A program made the translations under genes and the position numbers. This document shows positions 58,379 through 64,000 of a stretch of 64,000 nt of DNA, piece by piece. The stretch comes from Parapedobacter defluvii (GTDB taxonomy: Bacteria > Bacteroidota > Bacteroidia > Sphingobacteriales > Sphingobacteriaceae). Position 1 is the first letter of the stretch. Each line of letters starts with the position of its first letter. A model generated the notes under the pieces. It made no database searches. It saw nothing but the letters and a program-made list of their open reading frames with translations, and was not told the origin of the DNA. The DNA lies in the NCBI RefSeq assembly GCF_014642075.1, contig NZ_BMIK01000020.1:37855-101854 (forward strand), given 5' to 3'.

Positions 58379-58765
58379 TTAGCTTATTTTAGGCGGTAGC
58401 CAAATGGAGAAAAAGCCCGAAGAATAGTAGGCTTCTTTGAAACCGAATTTTTGCTTTTTAACTGCTGCTAAGTGATTTTTTGCCTTTAATTCGATTATGG
58501 TTGGGACATTTAGGGAAGTGGTTGAAGCACCGCACCTGCAAGAGCTGTGTGAACAGCCGCCCCCGCATTTGTCACTTTTGCATTTTTTACAGGATTTGCC
58601 CTTGCAACCTTTTTTATGTTCTGATTTTTTGGATTTCTCCTTTGAGCAGGAAGACTGCTCGGTCTTTGTTGAATTTTTGGAACAGGCATAGCTCTGACTT
58701 GGCATCATAAAGAAAACCAAACAGAACAATGTCAAAATGCCTATATGTATTCTATAATTTTTCAA
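58379..58765 (-). CDS. Small secreted Cys/Lys-rich protein with IWLPPKI end
   Basis: The start MKNYRIHIGILTLFCLVFFM is a signal or anchor. The mature middle is extremely Cys- and Lys-rich (SCSKEKSKKSEHKKGCKGKSC, then KCKSDKCGGGCSHSSCRCG), about 12 Cys in 40 residues, and the protein ends GFFSIWLPPKIS. Metal binding is likely. The end resembles those of the genes at 34767 and 62009. It is at the head of the copper operon block. Confidence 0.75.
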   Translation of the reverse strand: MKNYRIHIGILTLFCLVFFMMPSQSYACSKNSTKTEQSSCSKEKSKKSEHKKGCKGKSCKKCKSDKCGGGCSHSSCRCGASTTSLNVPTIIELKAKNHLAAVKKQKFGFKEAYYSSGFFSIWLPPKIS

Positions 58766-58953
58766 CGCAACAAAGTTACAAATTAGATTGGTTTTTTATG
58801 TGATTTTTAAGATTTTTTTGCTTATCTGAGCAAAACCACCTATCCACTTTTCCAGGATTTACAAAATACCCTTTTTCGCCAACCACAATAAAAAATTGGC
58901 CGGAAAAAGGGCATTTCTAAAACAGCTTGCTTATCACTTGAAAATATAACGAC

Positions 58954-59748
58954 TTATTCTACTAACTTCAATATCCTATATGCCCCTCTTGCCACAATTA
59001 CAAATACAATTGCTCCGATAATCAAATCGGGGTAGCTTGAATTAAGCCAATGAACCAAGAGACCTGCAACGATAACGCCCGAATTGATAATGACATCGTT
59101 CGATGTGAAAATCATACTTGCCTGCATGTGGGCTTCCTTACTTTTGTTCTTTTGTAACAGGTAAAGACAAAGCACATTTGCCATTAGTGCCAAAACTGAA
59201 ACGATAATCATCGTTTGAAAATCGGGCATCTTTTCAAAACCTAAAAAACGTCTTATTACTTCCACAAAACCGATAACAGCCAACAAGATTTGGAAGTACC
59301 CTGCAAATTTGGCTATGTTGTTTTTTCTTGCGACCGTACCCCCTACAGCAAACAGAGCCAAAGCGTAGACGATACTATCGGCAAGCATATCCAAGCTATC
59401 CGCTACCAATCCCATTGAGTTGGAAAAAATACCGAACAACATTTCCACTCCAAAGAAAACGAAGTTGATAACCAGTACCGTCCAAAGTAGCCTCCGTTGT
59501 CTATTGCTTGTATCCGTTTCAATAACTCCGTCAGTTTCTTCGGTTGAAATCAACGTTGTATTTAGGTTCAAAGTTTCCAAAGCCGATAAAATCGGCTCGG
59601 GGTTTCCATTATGATAAACATTCAATTCCCTATTGGGAATATCAAATTCCAATGACTTTACCGTATCAAAATCCTGCAATTTCATACGGATTAATTGCTC
59701 CTCACTGGGGCAATCCATTTTGGTAATATTGAATATGGTTTTGTTCAT
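58954..59748 (-). CDS. CDF-type cation transporter with N-terminal HMA-like segment and unusual metal site
   Basis: The N-terminus MNKTIFNITKMDCPSEEQLI has an HMA-like Cys-Pro-Ser, then about 60 residues of ferredoxin-like fold. Membrane helices start near residue 86 (LLWTVLVINFVFFGVEMLF), with ADSLDMLADSIVYALALF near residue 118 and SNDVIINSGVIVAGL near residue 212, where a normal CDF has HxxxD. The protein probably exports a divalent metal, but the altered site leaves the ion open. It follows the TonB receptor by 3 bases. Confidence 0.8.
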   Translation of the reverse strand: MNKTIFNITKMDCPSEEQLIRMKLQDFDTVKSLEFDIPNRELNVYHNGNPEPILSALETLNLNTTLISTEETDGVIETDTSNRQRRLLWTVLVINFVFFGVEMLFGIFSNSMGLVADSLDMLADSIVYALALFAVGGTVARKNNIAKFAGYFQILLAVIGFVEVIRRFLGFEKMPDFQTMIIVSVLALMANVLCLYLLQKNKSKEAHMQASMIFTSNDVIINSGVIVAGLLVHWLNSSYPDLIIGAIVFVIVARGAYRILKLVE

Positions 59749-59751
59749 ATT

Positions 59752-61923
59752 TTAAAGTTTAAATTTTATTCCACCATTAATTACAAATCCGTCCAACGGT
59801 GCATAGATGTCTCTAAAAACAGGGTTGGTTATTGTGCCTGTATAGATGTTGTCAAAACGTGTCTGCCTTGTATCAAGGAAGTTTTCAAAGTTGATATACA
59901 AAGAGAACCGTTCCCAAATCTTTTCAGCCATAAAGCCACACATCCAATAGTCCTTTCCAGTTGTACCGTCATTCAACTTTTGAGGGCTGAAATAATAGGC
60001 TTCCAAACCAATCTTCCATTTATCCTCTATTTCGTACATCAGTACGGAATTAACACGGTGTTTTGGGGTCAATGGATTTTCGGTACTTGTTCCGTTTTCC
60101 AGCAATCGGGTATCGGTAAATGTGTAGCCCAAAAATAGTTTCAAATCATCATAGCCGATTTTCACATTGGTTTCTGTTCCCTTGGTATGGATGTAACCCG
60201 ATGAATTGATAAACTGATAAGTATTTGTTGCCATATTTTGAAGCAACAATGGATTGTCTAAATAGGTGTAAAAGAATAAATGGTTGATGCTGAACGTCCA
60301 GTCATCGCCCATATTCGTGCGGTAATTGATGTCTGCATTTGCACCGTAGCTCTTTTCTAATTTATTGGTATTATCATCAATAGGCATAACGTTTTGATAT
60401 TGTATGCGTTCGCTTTCTTCGGTAAAAATGGTTGGTGTTTTATACCCAAATCCACCCCCGATGCGTGAAGTCAATCCGTTTGCAATATGGAACAATGCCG
60501 ATACTCTTGGTAGAAAAACAGCCCCGTAATCCACCACGTAATCCGTTCTTAAACCTGTTTCCAATTGAAACCAGTCCGTAGCCCTAAAAGAATTTTGAAC
60601 GAAAGCCCCGAATGTCGTTTGATTGTAATCCCTTAACGGAAATGAGGTAATTTGTTTTTCTTTGAAGTTATCCGTCCAAATATTAACACCTGTTATCCAT
60701 TCAGACTTTTCTTTGCTGTGGGTATAGCTCGCTTCCGTAAAAGTGGCTGTTTGCGTTCCCTCAAACTCGTAATTGGGAATAGCTGTATTACGGTTAAAAT
60801 AACTTACGCTGTTTTTGACTTGGACAAAACTGTTTTCATTTACTGTATGGTCAAAAACAAATTGTGTGGAATAACGCTGTGTTTTGTTTTCCTCGAAAAA
60901 CTGGTGTGTGTTGTCCGCTTTGCCCTTTATATAAAGCATGTCGCCACCCAAACGGTTTTCAATGGTGGCGTTGATGCCAAAGTTCATTTTAGTTTTATCA
61001 TTGAAGTAAACAAATAACTTGGGGTTCAATACATACCTTTCAAATTGGGGAATGGCAGAAAGTCCGATTTGTGCAGGGTCGTAAGCTACGTTTCGGTTGT
61101 GCGAAGCGAATATTGTTGTTCCGATTTTATTAAACTTTTGTCCGTAAAAACCGTTGATGTCCAATCCTCTGCCCGATGTTCCGTTTAAATGAAAACGCAA
61201 ATCCCTTTCTTCCGTTGGTGTCTTGGAAATTAAGTTTACCAAGCCTGCTATTGCTCCACCACCGTACAGCGTAGATGTTGAACCCTTAATAACTTCAACC
61301 TGCTTTAAGTCAAGCGGTGGAATTTGCAACAAACCTAACCCACTTGAAGCACCGGAATAAATCGGGAAACCGTCTTTTAAAATTTGCGTATATCGCCCGT
61401 CAAGTCCTTGAATACGAATACTTGCATTGGCACTTGTGGGTGAGGTAGTTTGGACATGAATACCTGTACTCTCGCTCAAAAGCATACGAATATCCCCTGC
61501 TTTCATATTTCCTTTTTCGTCCAATTCTTCACCTCCGATAAATTCAATACGGGTAGGAATATTTTGTATGCTTCTCGTGCTTCTGGTAGAGGATATGACA
61601 ATTTCGTCTAACTCCTCTGAACTTTCTTTGAGTAGGATTTCAATAACACTGGTGTCCTTTAATGGAAATTCTAATGTATCAATACGTTCATTGAAGCCTA
61701 TATAACTAAAATGTATTTCCTGTAATCCATTAGGAATATTGAATAATGTAATTTGCCCGTTCTCGTTAGATGTTGCTCCAATTGAAGTGCCTTTTATAGA
61801 TGCCGTTACGCCAATTAAAGGTTCTTTCGTTCCACTGCTTTTTACGACAGCGGTTAATGTATTTTGTGCATATACACAAAGGTTTAGTGCCATGAAAAAT
61901 GACACAATGAGTATTTTTTTCAT
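59752..61923 (-). CDS. TonB-dependent receptor with carboxypeptidase-like N-domain
   Basis: The protein from ATG 61923 (MKKILIVSFFMALNLCVYAQ, signal peptide) has a CarboxypepD-like domain (GVTASIKGTSIGATSNENGQ), a plug domain (SIRIQGLDGRYTQILKDGFPIYSG, then VEVIKGSTSTLYGGGAIAGLVNLIS) and a barrel that ends in NGGIKFKL. It takes up metal chelates, haem or siderophores across the outer membrane. Its position beside the CDF gene and the arsenic genes suggests a metal ligand. The earlier frame to 61974 is not used. Confidence 0.92.
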   Translation of the reverse strand: MKKILIVSFFMALNLCVYAQNTLTAVVKSSGTKEPLIGVTASIKGTSIGATSNENGQITLFNIPNGLQEIHFSYIGFNERIDTLEFPLKDTSVIEILLKESSEELDEIVISSTRSTRSIQNIPTRIEFIGGEELDEKGNMKAGDIRMLLSESTGIHVQTTSPTSANASIRIQGLDGRYTQILKDGFPIYSGASSGLGLLQIPPLDLKQVEVIKGSTSTLYGGGAIAGLVNLISKTPTEERDLRFHLNGTSGRGLDINGFYGQKFNKIGTTIFASHNRNVAYDPAQIGLSAIPQFERYVLNPKLFVYFNDKTKMNFGINATIENRLGGDMLYIKGKADNTHQFFEENKTQRYSTQFVFDHTVNENSFVQVKNSVSYFNRNTAIPNYEFEGTQTATFTEASYTHSKEKSEWITGVNIWTDNFKEKQITSFPLRDYNQTTFGAFVQNSFRATDWFQLETGLRTDYVVDYGAVFLPRVSALFHIANGLTSRIGGGFGYKTPTIFTEESERIQYQNVMPIDDNTNKLEKSYGANADINYRTNMGDDWTFSINHLFFYTYLDNPLLLQNMATNTYQFINSSGYIHTKGTETNVKIGYDDLKLFLGYTFTDTRLLENGTSTENPLTPKHRVNSVLMYEIEDKWKIGLEAYYFSPQKLNDGTTGKDYWMCGFMAEKIWERFSLYINFENFLDTRQTRFDNIYTGTITNPVFRDIYAPLDGFVINGGIKFKL

Positions 61924-62008
61924 TGTAAAAATGATGCTTAATGTGAAGAAATAAACAATTACGATGCAAAGCATCGTTACTAACTAACTTGTGCCGAAGC
62001 ACTATACA

Positions 62009-62320
62009 TTAAGCGATTTGTGGTGGATGCCAAATAGAATAGGGGAAGTCAGAAATAGGTGACGTAGTTATTACTCCTAATTTCTTTTCAGGTAATTGGA
62101 AAGAGTTAGCAATTGAAAAATAAAATGACGTTATTACAAACCCCGTACAGGTATTACATTTAGAAAAAGGGGAGCAACAATCCATCCCGCAATCATCGTT
62201 GTCTTGTTCTTGACTATCTGATGTTTGGTATGCGAGGTCAAGGCATTTATCTACCATAAAGCAAGGTGCTGTTGATAACACCAACACCATTAAAGCTAAT
62301 ATGAATGATAAATATTTCAT
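62009..62320 (-). CDS. Small secreted Cys-rich protein with IWHPPQI end (DUF6660-like)
   Basis: A protein of about 103 residues (ATG 62320, MKYLSFILALMVLVLSTAPC, signal and a Cys). The body has MDCCSPFSKCNTCTG, comparable to CSPFCTCGCC of the gene at 34767, and ends FPYSIWHPPQIA. The longer frame to 62350 is less likely. It lies between the receptor and ACR3 genes, all on the minus strand, so it may start the receptor-CDF transcript. Confidence 0.78.
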   Translation of the reverse strand: MKYLSFILALMVLVLSTAPCFMVDKCLDLAYQTSDSQEQDNDDCGMDCCSPFSKCNTCTGFVITSFYFSIANSFQLPEKKLGVITTSPISDFPYSIWHPPQIA

Positions 62321-62387
62321 TATGCAAAGGTAAAAAAAATTAGTTTTCAAATCTCTACTCTTATTTCATCCCTTAAAAAAACCTTTT

Positions 62388-63419
62388 CTATGGGTAATAC
62401 TTTCCCTTTAACCACAAACTTGCTCGTACCAATAGTATCAGTACCGGAACTTCCACCAGTGGGCCGATTACGCCCACAAAAGCCTGTGGTGAATGAATGC
62501 CAAAAACAGCTATTGCTACGGCTATTGCCAATTCAAAATTATTTCCTGTGGCTGTAAATGCGATGGATGCGTTTTTGTCGTAAGGAACATTTAAGAATTT
62601 GCTGATAAAGAAGCTCACGAAAAACATCAGTACAAAATAGATGATAAGCGGTATAGCTACTTTTACTACATCCATTGGCAACTCCAATATTTTATCACCT
62701 TTCAGACTGAACATCAATACTATGGTGAACAATAAAGCATATAATGTAATGGGTGATATTTTGGGAACGAATTTGCGGTTATACCATTCTATACCTTTTG
62801 ACTTTACAAGTGCGTAACGACTTATAAAACCTGCTAAGAAAGGAATACCTAAGTATATCAATACGCTTTCGGTTACATCTTTCATTGATACGCTTACATT
62901 GAAATTGGCTAAGCCTAATTTATTGGGTAATACGTTAATAAATAGCCAAACAAAGAAGCTGTAACTTATTATCTGAAAGATACTGTTCAATGCGACTAAT
63001 AATGCCGTATATTCTCTATTCCCTTTCGCCAAGTCGCTCCATACTATGACCATAGCGATACATCTTGCCAAACCGATTAATATTAAACCCGTCATATAAT
63101 CGGGTTCGTTTCGTAAAAACAAAACGGCTAAACCAAACATCAATACTGTACCGATTACCCAATTCAGTAATAAAGATATGCCGATTACTTGCGTGTCTTT
63201 AAATGCTTTGGGCAACAATGAATAATCCACCTTAGCCAAAGGTGGGTACATCATCAATATAAGCCCTATTGCCAAAGGAATATTGGTAGTGCCTACGGAT
63301 AAGGCATTTGTAACATTGGAAATGCTCGGAAAGAAATACCCTAATACTATTCCTGTCGCCATTGCAAGGAATATCCATAACGTTAGGTAACGGTCAAGAA
63401 ATTTTAGTTTTGGTTGCAT
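62388..63419 (-). CDS. acr3: ACR3-family arsenite efflux transporter
   Basis: A 343-residue ten-helix permease that exports arsenite using the proton gradient. The N-terminus [20 protein letters not shown] and the conserved Cys in [18 protein letters not shown] near residue 117, an essential arsenite ligand in this family, are visible, along with [20 protein letters not shown] near residue 285. It begins 3 bases after the ArsC stop, so the two are an operon. Confidence 0.95.
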   Translation of the reverse strand: MQPKLKFLDRYLTLWIFLAMATGIVLGYFFPSISNVTNALSVGTTNIPLAIGLILMMYPPLAKVDYSLLPKAFKDTQVIGISLLLNWVIGTVLMFGLAVLFLRNEPDYMTGLILIGLARCIAMVIVWSDLAKGNREYTALLVALNSIFQIISYSFFVWLFINVLPNKLGLANFNVSVSMKDVTESVLIYLGIPFLAGFISRYALVKSKGIEWYNRKFVPKISPITLYALLFTIVLMFSLKGDKILELPMDVVKVAIPLIIYFVLMFFVSFFISKFLNVPYDKNASIAFTATGNNFELAIAVAIAVFGIHSPQAFVGVIGPLVEVPVLILLVRASLWLKGKYYP

Positions 63420-63422
63420 CGG

Positions 63423-64000
63423 CTAACTTTTAATCATTGAAAAAACATAGAACATTTCCTGCGCTATCTGCAAACTCCTTTCAGCATATACCTGTGCCTG
63501 TTCGGGTGAGCCGTCCGAAATCTTGGGGTCTTCAAATGTGATGGGTATTCTCTTTTCCGCTCCGGCAATGAATGGGCATCCACCGTCCGCCTGCGAACAG
63601 GTCATAATGGCGACAAATGCCGATGCAGGGTTGAAAGGACTATCGTATTTTTTTGAAAACCCAATGACTGGCAAAGCATTATCGCTGTATTTTATCGCAT
63701 ATACAGGATTATCGGTTTCCGCAATCTTGAAAATATGAAAACCTTGATTGGTCAATGTTTCCGCCACTTTCGGGAATAGTGCTGTTTCTTCTGTACCGCC
63801 CGAATAACAATGTACGTTCGGGATATTGAAGTATGCACTTGCCAACTGCGCCCATACCTGTGCTAAATGGCTTCTTCGTGAATTATGGGTACAGATAAAA
63901 TTGAGGTTTATATCCTCATGTAATCGGTAAATACAAGTGCAGAGAAAATGGAAAATAAGGATACAGAGAAATCGGCAACAATAAGTACATGATTTCGGCA
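63423..64000 (-). CDS. arsC: Arsenate reductase-like phosphatase (ArsC), 5' end not resolved
   Basis: The low-molecular-weight phosphatase P-loop CTHNSRRS is encoded at about 63870-63893, so the first start-like TTG (63845) is inside the protein and not its beginning. The body continues YFNIPNVHCYSGGTEETALF, then MTCSQADGGCPFI and ends FYVFSMIKS. Arsenate is reduced to arsenite, which ACR3 exports. The frame is open to the window edge without an ATG, GTG or TTG, and the last 30 or so upstream codons (Cys/Phe-rich) look unlike a phosphatase start, so a frameshift or truncated front is possible. Confidence 0.75.
   Translation of the reverse strand, partial: PKSCTYCCRFLCILIFHFLCTCIYRLHEDINLNFICTHNSRRSHLAQVWAQLASAYFNIPNVHCYSGGTEETALFPKVAETLTNQGFHIFKIAETDNPVYAIKYSDNALPVIGFSKKYDSPFNPASAFVAIMTCSQADGGCPFIAGAEKRIPITFEDPKISDGSPEQAQVYAERSLQIAQEMFYVFSMIKS

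Overview
The window looks like a chromosome segment of a Sphingobacteriaceae-type Bacteroidota (Pedobacter, Parapedobacter, Olivibacter and Sphingobacterium relatives). Supporting this are a futalosine-pathway menaquinone gene (mqnC), a type B ribosomal protein L31, the Bacteroidota GlmU-like fusion protein, ATP-dependent PckA, a mitochondrial-type aconitase, an RND pump fused to its outer-membrane factor, CTnDOT-type element genes and few Shine-Dalgarno sequences. The genus cannot be fixed from the sequence alone.

Region 1 (1-22 kb) is ordinary core chromosome. It holds mqnC (cut by the left edge), scpB and a tiny acidic protein. A minus-strand housekeeping run follows: an XRE regulator, mpl, prmA, tpiA, the GlmU-like protein, L31, a CBM9-like protein, an APH-fold kinase and pckA. 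Then come an MBL hydrolase, aconitase, rpe, a PgpH-type 7TM-HD phosphodiesterase, tRNA-Ser(GCU), a cupin, and a multi-PAS histidine kinase flanked by two single-domain response regulators. Clear intrinsic terminators separate several of these units.

Region 2 (21-29 kb) is accessory. An AraC regulator faces a zinc alcohol dehydrogenase, a secreted alpha/beta hydrolase with an apparent Cys nucleophile, a cyclophilin-like gene broken by one base, and a sugar O-acetyltransferase. Beyond it is an AT-richer patch of small solo genes (GATase, HEAT-repeat DNA-repair-like protein, VOC protein, AraC regulator, truncated GNAT) that contains two copies of a 46-bp intergenic repeat.

Region 3 (29-43.7 kb) has a CzcA-CzcC fusion pump with its CzcB adaptor and a small Cys/His-rich secreted protein. 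It continues with a PstS-like lipoprotein, a YggS homologue, a histidine kinase, a DUF892 protein, a CinA-type amidohydrolase, an ArsR/AHSA1 pair with a striking palindromic operator, DUF2200, GNAT, an FMN reductase and a ferredoxin-reductase-like protein.

Region 4 (about 43.8 kb to the right edge) reads as part of a CTnDOT-like integrative conjugative element. An excision module (rteC, Xis2d-like HTH protein, DUF3945 protein, topoisomerase III) is followed by a structured-RNA candidate, a second rteC on the other strand, and a minus-strand metal-resistance block. The block contains arsC, ACR3, a small Cys-rich secreted protein, a TonB-dependent receptor, a CDF-like transporter, another Cys-rich secreted protein, an HMA-DUF3347 protein, a CPH-type P1B ATPase, DUF3347 and DUF305 proteins, a YHS/TRASH-like lipoprotein, a haem-binding-domain protein and a multicopper oxidase with a fused CopB-like barrel. 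Integrase, relaxase and tra genes are not in the window.

The most unusual signals are: three small secreted Cys-rich proteins sharing a C-terminal Ile-Trp-x-Pro-Pro-x-Ile end, each inside a metal-efflux locus; a nested inverted repeat next to the copper block; two opposed rteC genes flanking the excision module; and the 46-bp repeats around accessory genes, one abutting a truncated GNAT. No computation or database search was run. Family names come from recognisable motifs and memory.
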